A DNA stretch of 64,000 nt. Source: Dimorphilus gyrociliatus (Eukaryota > Annelida > Polychaeta > Dinophilidae). Each line of letters opens with the position of its first letter. The first letter of the stretch is position 1. Shown one piece after another: positions 12,058-28,525 of the stretch. The notes beneath the pieces are model-generated. The model ran no database searches. It was not told where the DNA came from and saw nothing but the letters and a program-made list of their open reading frames with translations. The DNA is taken from contig CAJFCJ010000005.1 in the NCBI GenBank assembly GCA_904063045.1, positions 3,404,165 to 3,468,164 of the forward strand, in the 5' to 3' direction. The translations under genes were made by a program, and so were the position numbers.

Positions 12058-14645
12058 TTCAAGCGACGGTGCCTTAAAAAAAAGACTCTTTATTTAACTA
12101 CTATTTATAACATTAATTAATGTTCTAGTCTATTTTTTTGTACTATTACAAACTCAGTCGATATGTTTATTCTAATAATAAAACTAAATGAAAAATCTCA
12201 AAAATCCTCTAAAAAAAAGAATAAACTGCAACATCTGCAAAAATTTTTCTGTTCATAAAAAGAATAGAATGAAAAAAAAAGCTAAACTGCAACAGATTTA
12301 GAAATTTTTTATTTTTTTTAATATTCAGATAATAGGCTTATAAAATCATCTAACCCGCATTCTATCTTCATTATAAGAGACTTATATAGTAGTATTTTAT
12401 AACATTTTTATATAAAATGTACTTGTCTACATTAATATACATTTTCTAAAAATAGAATACATAAAATATATATTTTATGATAGACACAATAAAAGTAAAG
12501 ATAGTTGAATATGAAAATACAATATGTCTATTATTCAGGTCGGCCACAATTTTTATCAGTTATAATAGCATGTAGTTCTGAAAAAGCTATTATTTTTCAA
12601 CAGGGTTATACACCTTCATATTTTGCAGGTGCAAAATATGCGGGTTGACTGAAATGTGTCATATACACAACTGTATTTTGTTTTAGAAAAGTTCAATTAC
12701 TTGTCCGCTTATAAAATTAGCCAAGCGGAAATTTGACACTCCTTAGAATGGGTGTTATACTTTTTAATCATTCAATAGAAAAGTCAAAAGACTTGAGTTC
12801 GTGAATAGAAAGTATAATTTTAATAAAATGAAGTGGGAAAGAAAAAGAGAGAAAGAAGTGTGGAGAGAGAGAGAGAGAGAGAACAGAATAATAGGGAGAA
12901 AAGAGCAGATGGAAAAAAGTCTTTATTCCGTCTTTATTTCTCACCCATTGCAACCCTTATTTCGAAAATTGAAGTTCAAAATGAGCAATTAATAACTTTG
13001 TTACGCAGAGCGTAATTAATCATGGATAAACGTTTTTGATGTTATTTATTTTTTTTTCCACTCATAACGCAGCTTTCCAGTCTCCTTTCACTTGCCCACA
13101 TTATCGTTTGTTCAAGATGACAAGTTCATAGTTCTACAATAGAACGTAACATACGGGTGACGTCTGCATAGCGTAATTAAACAAAGGTGAAGGGTTTACC
13201 GAAAGTAAAAAGTAAAAAAATGAAAAAAAGGTTTTGGTAACAAAGAGATTCGTTTTTCAGAAAATAAAAAGGAAAGAAACACTCTTGATAAGATGGATAG
13301 AGAAAAAAAATGTACCGAGAAGTAAATTCCCTTTTCACCTTTGTAAGTCACGTTCGGGTGAAAGCTTGACACGCGACCTGAAGGGCAGCTTGAACCGATA
13401 CTCATACGCTTTTTAAATTTACAAAGCGGGGAATGAGGGGAAAAAAACAAGTTTGGATAAGCGTCAGTCAGCAGTTCATAAAGTTTTTTTCAAGAAAAAA
13501 GGGATCCTTCCTTGCCAAGGATAAAAGTTTGATAGGTAAAAAGGGAAAAAAGCAGCTGCCCTCAAGGGTAAAGGATTATTATACAATGAATACGTAATTT
13601 AAGGAATAGGGTCGGGACAGTGCATATGTTTAGTAGATGATTACGGTTATTAAACTCTGTAGCCGAATGAAAAAGACGTCGTGGGAGATATTTTTTTTTC
13701 TTTTTTGACCCCTGTTTCTTTTCTTAGCGTTCACATTTTCTTTCATGGTCAATTTGATAAATAAACATAGCGTTCTATCGTCGAAACGTATCTTTGAAAG
13801 ATATCAAATTTCTTTTCTTATTGTTCGATGGGTACTTTAACGCATGGACGCTTGCAGATTTTATCTCTACAACAGGGCGTTTCTTGTTATAAAGATCCAT
13901 AATTATTGAAAATCTAATATTTCCTGCAAATCCGATTTACAAACAAATATCTATAAGTTAATAGCATAAAATACGAAATTTAGAGTTCAAAACGTCGAAA
14001 AAAATTGAACATCCTTTTGTTCTTTACATAAATCACTCTATGCTCAACTCTTTTTTATTTTACCTTCTCCACCTCTGTTCACCCCTCTTTCTTTTTTTAT
14101 TCGCCGTATAATCGCGCTTTTGAACATTTATAATAAAACTATGAACACACTATGTACTCTATTAATGTTCTATTATATATATAAAGCAAGCAATTAAACA
14201 TAATATAAATAGGGAATTAACTTTCCATTCTTCTTTCTCTCCCCCCCCCCTCCTTCAATTCTTATCTACTATTATCGATGTTTTTCATGATTAATTTGTT
14301 TTTTTATTATTATTTGAAATAGCAGATAAACCGATAGATGGAGCTATTCTGCTGTTCAATACTTATTTCAAAATATTACCCGCAGTCATCATTTATCCTT
14401 TAGTCTAGAAATGCACCTGTTTCCATTTATTACTTAGTTTTCTTTCTTTGAATATTTGAAGTTTTATTCTTTTGTGAATTGTAATAATAATAACAATAAT
14501 AATAGAAATAAAAAGAATAGTAAATTTCACAAAACAAACATGTGTATTTTATGCTGATATACTAATATTTCAATATTATATAATTTCATCACTATTCAAG
14601 TTTTCCTTGTTAGAAGTTCAGCTATATTCCATGATCAGAAATGTT
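12058..14645. other. Long intergenic stretch without a gene
   Basis: Short open frames here are low-complexity. Items seen: an inverted repeat at 12617-12640, a GA tract at about 12861-12882, a run of ten C at 14241-14250, and many A/T homopolymers. The region flanks the FERD3L gene and could hold its regulatory DNA, but nothing in it is diagnostic. Confidence 0.6.
12617..12640. repeat. Inverted repeat, 11-bp perfect arms
   Basis: CATATTTTGCA-GG-TGCAAAATATG. It is a 24-bp near-perfect palindrome about 560 bp downstream of the FERD3L stop. Function unknown. Confidence 0.8.
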
Positions 14646-15632
14646 CTACATATACCATTTCTTATGGCTGTTCCAGTCGTTAGAATTTGAAAGTCTCCAT
14701 CTACTTTGATATTTTCCTTGTCTATATTGTTGATCGGGCTCTCCGTGCTTTCCGTGCTTTCCGTGCTTTCCATGTCTTCCGTGTTTTCCATGCTTTCTGT
14801 GTTTGCCGTGCTTTCCGTGTTTACCATGTTTTCTTTTACAACCACCTCTTTTGCCAAAGTTAAAACCAGATTGTCCTCCGTTTTGTCCCATACGTTCGTG
14901 AATTTTAGAGACCATTCTACGAATACCTTTAATATATCCATCCAAACACCATTTACCATATCTGTATTGGCACGTATCTTCTTCCTCTGTTTTACATAAA
15001 TCCATTAAGAATTTTTTAGTTTTGGGTTTATCGACGTTAATTTCTCCATTTCTATATTTTTTGCAAATGGATTTAACTTGGACATCGCTAAGTCCATGAC
15101 TGGGTTTTTCATCTACTTCTTCTTCGTCATCGTTATCTTCTTCATAATCTTCTTCGTCTCCGTCATATTCGTCTTCGTCTTCGTCTTCGTCTTCGTCTTC
15201 GTTTGCTGTATCGTTATCCTCGTTTTCAACCTCTGTGTCATTATCAACTATATCGACATCATCCGAGTCTATTTCATTTTCGTCGTCCTCTTTTTCTTCA
15301 ACTGGTTGAACTGCTCAAACAACAAAGAGAAGTATTTGAGAGAGGAAAAGAAAAAGTCAAATTATACCTACATTTATGAACATATACGTCCTCAGAATTG
15401 CCGTCATCTGTTGGAAAGTTTATACATAAACAAGTAACTAATGATAATATTTAGAGTGATAAAAACCAACATAATTCATCGTCAATTGGAACGCTTCTAG
15501 CATCCAACACCTTTAAACAGAAAATAGAAACAATAGTATTGATAATATAATATTGATAATAGGAAAAGACCAAAAATTTATTATTACTTGTACGAAAAGG
15601 ACAAGGCCCAAAATCATCAAAAATAATTTCAT
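14646..15632 (-). CDS. Secreted protein with acidic region and His-Gly-Lys repeats
   Basis: Four exons: 15588-15632, 15471-15510, 15372-15407 and 14646-15310, giving about 261 residues. The first exon is a signal peptide ([15 protein letters not shown]). A strongly acidic segment follows (alternating Asp/Glu with EDEDEDEDE). Next comes a small Cys-containing domain ([29 protein letters not shown]), then FNFGKR, then about ten HGK/HRK/HGR units. The C-terminus is [16 protein letters not shown] basic sequence. I do not recognise the family. A secreted metal- or mineral-binding protein fits the composition; FNFGKR also looks like an amidation/dibasic cleavage site, so a peptide precursor is possible. 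The exon 4 acceptor could be 3 bases earlier. It is divergent from IRE1. Confidence 0.72.
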
Positions 15633-16221
15633 GGTTGTTGTTATTTTTTTCTACTAACTTAGTTATTAGTTGATTAACACTAATAATAATATAAAAACTT
15701 TTTGACACCTATTTTATATGTAGAAACATTTCTAGCTAATTGAATATTACGTTACGAATTAACGTGTTTACAATTTAATTAAAATCATGTGACTGAATAT
15801 ATTGTAATAGTTATTATTATTAACTTTTCTTTGTCCAATGGCTTCACAAACAAAACCCAATTGCTGTAATCGAATATAAAGAATATATATAGTATTTTGT
15901 TACAATTTATTCAATTGAGATATTTATTCATATGTTAACCATAAACAGTAAATTATACTCAATTAAATGTGATAAACTAAATAGTTAAATTAGATTTCTT
16001 TAATAATTACTTTTTCTAGTAAAGTTTATTTGTTCTTTGTCTACTTTTCAGTTGGCTTTGTTTACATAGTTTCTATTTATATATTTCATATTTTTAACCA
16101 AATAATACATAGTTATTGATATTTAATATTTATATTTAAAGAGTTTTTTATTCTCTAACCACAAGATTATTACAACTACTTAAATATTATTATGAGAAAA
16201 TTAATCAATTTTCACTTGTAG

Positions 16222-16233
16222 TTTTGGCGGGAA
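16222..16233 (+). promoter_or_regulatory. E2F-type site upstream of IRE1
   Basis: TTTTGGCGGGAA matches the classical E2F consensus. It is 225 bp upstream of the IRE1 ATG, in the shared divergent promoter. Binding is inferred from the motif only. Confidence 0.4.
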
Positions 16234-16321
16234 AAAAGTTTTTAGGTAAAATATTCCGCGAAGGAAGTTGTTCAAAACAAAACAAATATGGAGTACTACA
16301 GAGGTTTCGTCATTCGTAATT

Positions 16322-16329
16322 CCACGTCA
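16322..16329 (-). promoter_or_regulatory. UPR element (XBP1/ATF6 core) upstream of IRE1
   Basis: CCACGTCA on plus, i.e. TGACGTGG on minus, is the UPRE core bound by XBP1/ATF6. It lies 118 bp upstream of the IRE1 start codon. A CCAAT box at ERSE spacing is absent. Confidence 0.45.
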
Positions 16330-16446
16330 GAATAAGAATTTACAGCGATTTGTTCGATAATCATAAATACTTTTGTACACTTTAGATAGATCTTAAGTTG
16401 TTTTATTATATTACTGTGAGATGACCATATTTAGAGTTAGAAAAAC

Positions 16447-20495
<4,049 letters not shown>

Positions 20496-20977
20496 TTAAC
20501 TTCTAGCAAAATTAAAAAGACTGCTGCTTGATGATAAGTGCTCTACTTTTTTCATGTAAACTAATATGTTTTGTGCTAAGTATCTTCTTAGCATATCGAC
20601 AAATATTTTAATTGTACATACCAAAAATTGTTTATTTTACATTGATCTATTTATACATGAAATATATTTTGATTGTTACGTGAAGCTGTTAGCTCATTCT
20701 TTCAAATATTTAAATTATATGCAAATATATGCAAATTTATTGATAAAATTTTTTTTTAAAGTTCATTATGTAAAATGATTTATTGCATACTAAATACTGT
20801 ATTTTTATACATAATTTCTTATATGCTTATATATATTTATATCGATTAGTGTTCAAAACTTGAAAAAAGAAAAATTACACTTTTTGTATGTTCTTTAAAA
20901 ACCATGCAAATAGCATATTTCTTTAGAAAAAAGCACAGCAATAAAGAGAAATATAAACACGGAATGTATATTTAAAA

Positions 20978-21013
<36 letters not shown>

Positions 21014-22615
21014 TTATATTTTCTATATTTCTATATATAATAAAAAAGTCTCTACACATATTCTGTTTTTTTGATTACAATTACATATCAATCATCATCT
21101 TTATCATAATTATCATTATTTCCTTTAACTATTGACAAGTTCTATAGTTATAAGATGAAAAATGTTTTAAGGACAATAAAAAAATGTTGATGGGAAAATA
21201 TTGTTGGGAAAAAAATAAACTTGAACTAATTCTACAAACTTTTCCTTTCTCTTTCTCTTAAATTAATATATAATTTTTCATATTCAATAAGCCTAATTAA
21301 TTAATTAATTGATTAATTAATTAAAGACTTTATTTTTTCAACAAGAAAAAGAAAGGAAGAGAAGGAAAGAAAAAAAAATTACATTATTTCTTTCTCCTTT
21401 TTAAGTTTTCTTCTGTTTTCTCTTTTTTTATAAAAAAATATCTTAAGCTATTTCTTATTTTTATAAAGCTTTTAATGTTTTTTTTTTCTGACTTTTTCTA
21501 AGTTTAGTTCGTTTTTAAGGAGAAGATAATGAATAGAAAAAAATTTTTATAAATGGCACAGAACGAGAAGCCGACCCCTTCAATTCCATTCGTATAATCC
21601 GTCTTCGGCATTATTTGCTGATAAGAAAAAAAAATCGATAAAAAAAATTAGTAATAGAATGGAAATCATTAAAAAATTATGAAAGTTTTTTCTATATAAA
21701 TATATAAATATACATATTTGTATAGACAATCTATATGGATATATATATAAATATATATAAGTATAATAAGACTTGTTTATAAGGAAAGAGAAGGCAAAAG
21801 AAATAGAATAAGAGAAAAAAATAGAAGGGAATAGGAGGGAATAGGTAGGTAAGGAGTTTGGGAGGAGGATGAGGCAAACACTATGAAATATACAAACATA
21901 ATATAAAAATGAAGAGATTGACACAAGAATAGAATAATAAAGAAAAGAAAAAAAATAATAACACATCTAACAGAGCCATTTTTCTAACATCGCATTGAAG
22001 TTTCCTATTATTTATATATACATACAGATATAAATAATATATATATATGCATATATAAACTTCAGATTTTTCCTTATCTTATAAATACATAGCAACGTAT
22101 TTTTTTGTGTTTTTTTCAAGTTATGAACACAACATGCAAAAAAAAAATGAATTATAAGGAAAAAAATAATAGTAAATTCATAACATTCTTAACGATCCGA
22201 TGCAAAACACACAGAAATTCATTCTCTAAAAGCGAGAAAATAACCCAACAGCCATATTTTTATGCAAAAATAAGAGCGGATCTTCACTTATACACATATA
22301 TATATATACATATATACAGAGAATTTTATATATATATGTATATATATGTGTATACTGTATATAAATAATAAATTTAATAGTAGTTCATTATTTTTTCAAA
22401 AACTATACATAAATTCAATAAAGTAAAAATGAAATGTTCAATTTTTTTGTTTTTACACTCCAAAAATAAAGGAAGAAAATGAATAATATAATTGATAAAT
22501 TTCTCTGCTATAAAGGTCCGCTCCTTTTCTGAACAAGGAATGTTTATAGCACCTGAGCAATATGCATAACAAGGTAATAGTTAATAAATTTTTTATAAAG
22601 AAGCCATAAACAAGA
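20496..22615. other. Convergent intergenic region between IRE1 and the LIM gene
   Basis: Very AT-rich, with an (AT)n tract near 20978-21003, TTAA-type repeats at about 21297-21325 and many homopolymers. It probably includes both 3' UTRs. An AATAAA is at about 20940. No coding signal is convincing. Confidence 0.65.
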
Positions 22616-23795
22616 TTAGCGATTGAATTTAGCAAGGAGGCTCTTTATGGAACCTTTAACTGGCTTTTCCTCGTCCGGCGACAATCTAGATGGAGTCCCA
22701 TCCTTACTATCAACAACATCTGGTTGGTGTGTTGTCCCATTTGATTTAGTTTGATCTTCATCAATGGCATCATCTTTCGACGTAACAATTGGCTCTTTCT
22801 GTTTCTCGAATGAGAAGCGTCGAGTGACGCTTACTTTCTTTTCTACAGGTTTCTGAAAGAATTCGCTTTTGCATTACACTATTAGACAAGTAATTGTTTT
22901 GCTTATTTTTGCTACTATTATTAGTGTTATTAATAAATTAACATATTAATTAATTAATTAATTAATTAACTAATTAAATAAATAAATAAATAAATAAATA
23001 TATATACCGTTTCGCCGCCCTTTTCAAATAAGGAGCGAAGCGAACGAGCAGATGGTAATGGTATATTCTTCAATTCATCCTTATCCGTATTTGATACGGA
23101 TGAGCGGATGTATGAAGAACTATCTACCTCTTCATGGTTATTCTTTTCTTCTTTTATTTCCGGCTCAGAATTTTGTATACTGTTTTCTGCAACGACGACT
23201 GGGGTTGACTTTTTCTTTTCTTGGCGTGTGAAGTTGGAGCGTACTACCGGTGTCGATGGAGACTGATCAGAACTACGATTTTTCCAAGCAGATAATAGAC
23301 TGCTAACAGATCCAGATTTTGGTAGTTCATCAGCTATACGCTCACTCTTAGGTGTTCGACTAGCTTCATCGTTATCTAATTTTCCATTTTCTTCCTTAAC
23401 TTCCACTTTCTCTCGTTTTTGTTGTTGTACTAATTCAATTTGTTCTCTGGCTGTTTGTCTTTCGTCGTTTTCAGCCCGGGCATCATTAACTGTAGATAAA
23501 TTGCCATTATTAGAAACATTTGTAGCCGATTTCAATACATCTCGATGCATCTCTTTATACCATTGCGGTGTTCGTCGCCTGAACATAGGCAACATGTTCT
23601 ACTGCATACATATTCTACTTAGTGTATGCTGTATCTACTCATAAAAAAAAGTTATACGTCAAATAGATAAGAAAGAGAACAGGAGAATATAGATAAGAAG
23701 AGATACGGCAATAAAGTATTTACGATATGAAAAATTCTTATCAATTAATTTCAACTACTTTAAATATGAATTTTATACAAATTTTTATCAAACAA

Positions 23796-23827
<32 letters not shown>

Positions 23828-26800
23828 GTATATATATATACATATGTTGTTGATATTCATTCACATTGAAAGCCGCCTACACCGATCAACGACGCTAATT
23901 TATACCATTATTCAAAATAGATTCAATCTCGATAGAAAATTTCTCCACGTCCTTCTCCAATTCGGCAATTTGCGAATTCAATTCAATATTTTTCTCTTTT
24001 TTTTAAAAAAAAATAAATACAGAAAAAAAAATTTGGCGCAAAAAAGAGAAACAGGAATTAATAAAATGAAATACAGATAATCTAATTCTTTTAATAGACC
24101 ATAAAATGAAACAGAGATCCTTTTTTTTCTAACTAATACACTCTATATATAATAAAGATAGTCGAAAAAACAATTAAATATTGATTAAAGATAGAGAGAA
24201 AAGAAAAAACAAAATGAAAAAAATACTTTACCAGGTTGCGGAATACTTTCAACTTCGTATTTTCCTTTCCTTGTAAATATTTCTCTATAATGGGGTTTAC
24301 AGTAGAATGACTTCTCCAATTTGCTGAAGTTATTCGTTAACGCACACTTGCAAACGGTACAGCGAAAACATTGTTTGTGAAAAGTCAGACCGTCAATCTG
24401 CTTTAATTCAACAGGGTAAACTCGTTTAGAGCATGAAAAACAGGTTGGATTCGCTTGATTCGTCATCTAAATTATTTCATCAAATAAAATACAATTAATA
24501 ATCTAAAAATTATGTTAAAGAAAGAAGAAGAGAGAAAGAAAAAGCAATGGAAAAAAGGAGGAAAAATGATTATTTTTCCATATTTTTCCACTATTTTTTT
24601 ATTCTCTCTTCTTATTAATAAATAGAAATATTAGTGCGGAGTTGATCGTGATCATGCATTTCCTCTTTAAATATTGAATAATTCGTGATTGAAAAATAGA
24701 TTTGTGTTGTGAGAAAATTGTAAATAAGTTCATTAACTACCCATGTTTGTTATCATATATATATAAATGAATAAATGAATTTTTATACTTACATATATCT
24801 ATGTATATGTAAATATAGAAATTCGTACAAAATATAAATCTGTAAACATATTGATTATAATAGGGATGAAATTTTGTCATAAAGAAGAATCACGATGTTA
24901 AATACGCACACATATAATATATAAAACACACACGGCAGCAAATATCAATTATTTTTTATATTAAATCTTTTTTCACACACAATAAAAGCTCTTTTTTAAT
25001 GCAACATGTAGTACTTTTAGTAGTAGTTACATGTTTTCTTTCAATCACACGTACCGAATTATCAAGGTTTGAAAACGCTTTTGGCGTTTCCTGTTTTCTA
25101 ACAATTTTAGGACTATCCATAAATTTAGGTTTCGTTTCATTCTTTTCATTTTCCTATAATTCATAAAGAAAAAAAAAAACAAGGGTAAAGATATTTAATT
25201 AAATTAATCTATAATTTTGCGAATATATGTATATATTTATATCTTAATCGTTTAAAGTATTATAATGATTATATTATTCTTTTATTTTGCTTTAAAACTA
25301 AATTATTAATAATTATATTTTGGTATTTTTAAGGAAAGCAAATTATTTTTTTTTTAATTTTGTTTTTTTAAAAAAAAAAATAAATAAAGCTTTATTGCTG
25401 CTGTTAAAATTATTTCGGTTTTGGTTATTAATTCTTTAACGTATAAAGAAGAAAAACAAAGATTAACGAATTCATATTTCTGTCTTTTAGAAAAATAAAA
25501 TAATAAAAAGTTTAATTGTCTTCTTCTTTAAGGTTTAGAAAGTTTATCTGGGTATTTTTTTTTATAGAAATTAATCAAATAAGCAATTAAAATTTTAGGA
25601 TAAGGAAACAAAAAGAAAGGTATGGTATTTATCTTTGTTTTGGCAGGGAGAAAGAATTGGGCGAAAGGAAAAGTAACAAGTAAAAACAATCGCTACACTA
25701 AAAGGGAAGGGGGTGGGGAAAAAAAAAACAATTATATGAATTAACCAACAATAATATATATATATATATGAATCCCTTATACATACAGTATATATAAAGG
25801 ATTATATATAGCAATCAAACCAATAGATATATAGTTATATATATAGGTTTTTAACATAAAAGAGACTCTTGATTTAAACGTTTTTTTTTTCAGGTTGTTC
25901 TTGGCTAGATCGTTCTTTTTATTTTTATATAAAAAAACGAACTATTTTGTTTTTATAGTTTTAGAAGCTGAAAAGTCTTTTTTTTTTAATAATTGAATGA
26001 AAATAATTAATACGAAAATTTACCGAATAAAATAAAAAAAAGAAGCTAAAATCATATAAAGAAATAAAATATAAAAACAAGTTATAGAATTAGTGCAGAA
26101 AGCGCTAATTAGACTAGTTAACCTTGACCCTCCCGACCCTCCCTAACAGTAATTATTGCCTTTAAATGTGCCCATGCCTCTAAACGAAAGTCGAACCGTG
26201 TTAGGTGAAGTTCGCCTCCAATTGCTAAGCAGAGAAGAGAAATTTGGTGATGGTTTAACGTCGTTCCTATTTAAGTCGGTCTTGGCGTCTTCCTCCCGCT
26301 TTGTATTCCAATTGGCTATCCTCGAATCGATGCTAGGACCGTCTTCGATAACGTCCTTTTTTTTTACGGCGGTACCATGCCAACAACATTAATACAAAAT
26401 GTCTCTTTTTTGTTTTTTATATATATATATGTATATACGTTAAAAAAATTTTGGAAGGGAAAAAAACGAGGGGAAATCTAGATAAGATAAAATAAACTTA
26501 CGTTTTTATCATCTTCTATGTGAGAATTAGTAGTTTTCCATTCCTTTACTGAATTACCATTAACGATGATGTCTTCTTTCTCCTCCTTGTTACTGTAGCT
26601 ATCTTCCGTACAATCTGTACGTAAACGACATAATGAGCAATGTATGTAAAAATTATCTCCTTTGGCATTCATGATCGTACAATCTCGAATGAATTTATAC
26701 GGTATAAAGGAATTTGTACGTTCGTGATATATCATCTATTCAAAGAGACAAACGTGTTAAATCTTTCAAAAATCACCAAAGTCAAATACTATTTATATAT

Positions 26801-27507
26801 TTTCAAGCATTGATGACGTAGTATAACGTTATTATTCTTATCATTATAACCATAATGTATTTATATTATCGTTTAACTATTTCATAATAAATAGGTTTTA
26901 GTATTGAAAATTTTAAAATACAAAATACTAGTAAACAAATTGGAATGAAGAAAGGGAGGAGGGAGCACTCCTTTAGAGCATGCTCTTTTCGTTAGTTTTA
27001 GTATATATCTTAATGCTTTATAGCAAATGCTAATAAATAAAAGAATAAACATTAACAGCAAGAAAAAAGGACATAATTTCTTTATAAAAACTATATAAAT
27101 GGTATAACACGTATTAATGGAATCTTTTCTTTAGTACAGTTCTTTATTACTTACTTTTTTTCTTCTATAAAAATAATATGAATACAACTTATTATCATTA
27201 ACAATATAATATCTTTTATATATACATTATATATTATTTATATAAATTATACACTTATATATACACCTATATAAAATGCACAAGAATTTTTCACTTTTTT
27301 ACCTATTCAAGTAGATTAAATGATTAAAAAGTATTAAAAAATATATATATTTACCCATGTTCTGATCATTATTAACTTGAAACTGATCTGCTGAAGGTGA
27401 GCTTTGCTCTTCCTCGACATCAGGCTATTGTAGCGAATAAAGAAAATTTTCCATATTATAGATATTTACTATTCAAACATATAAATAGTATCAATGACAT
27501 TTTAAAT

Positions 27508-27544
<37 letters not shown>

Positions 27545-27841
27545 AATTATCATTCTTAATAATAAAGATACATTCAATTCATTTGAATCAAATGTAAATT
27601 AAAAAAAAAAATACATGAACAAGATTATTACTAAAGATTGATTAATTCAATAATTAAAATTATATAATTCTATTCATTTTGTTCGTGTAAGAAAAAAAAA
27701 ACCAGTACTTTTTTCAAGTTTTTTTTTTATGTTACTATTCTTTCTCTAAAGGGAATAAATAAATAGAAATATAATTATTTATGTATATGTATGATTAATG
27801 TACATATATACGTCAATATACAGTATATACATGCTAATATA

Positions 27842-27877
<36 letters not shown>

Positions 27878-28491
27878 CGAATTACGTATATTAACGCGTA
27901 TACATATAGTTTTTTATACATATACATCCTCTATAGCAAAATAATCACTAGCGGTTTTATAGTAATATATGCATAGTTAGCACTATATATACATTACTAT
28001 AAAAATAATAATAAGTAGCATGCATAAAAAAATGCCGAGAATATATGCTTAATAATGGAAAGCATCTAATGACGATAATTAATTCCACATCCATTTTTTT
28101 GACGAATAAAGCGTATATAACATGAAAGAAGAAATAATGGTTTATTTTATTCCATTTCTCTTTCTCCTTCTCCTCCTCTTCCACCTTCTCATAATCATTC
28201 TCCTTTAGATTCATATTTTCATAAAAGTTATTATTGAAAATAAAAAAAAGGTGAGGAAAGAAAGAGAATTTAATCTTCTTTATATATATATATATACGTA
28301 ACTACGAAACTACCGATAAAAGAATAGAGCAAAAAGAGAAAGGAAATGTTTAAGAAATATAAATAAAAGTTTTCTATCATGCTTTTTTTTCCAAGGGTTC
28401 AACAAAATAAACATAACAAAATAAAAAGCTTTGGTCTCATACAGATGGCAGTTGGTTTGGTTTTTGTGGCATTTGTGTAGAAATATACTTT

Positions 28492-28525
<34 letters not shown>

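Noticed and set aside
14740..14830. Regular repeats resembling a CRISPR array
   Set aside because: A 9-bp codon repeat encoding HGK units within a spliced animal gene; no spacers.
14706..15437. Plus-strand frames rich in Ser/Val/Leu and Phe/Val
   Set aside because: Antisense of the HGK repeat and the acidic segment of the secreted protein.
26156..26392. Plus-strand 78-codon frame
   Set aside because: The opposite strand reads a terminal exon of the LIM gene in the correct phase.
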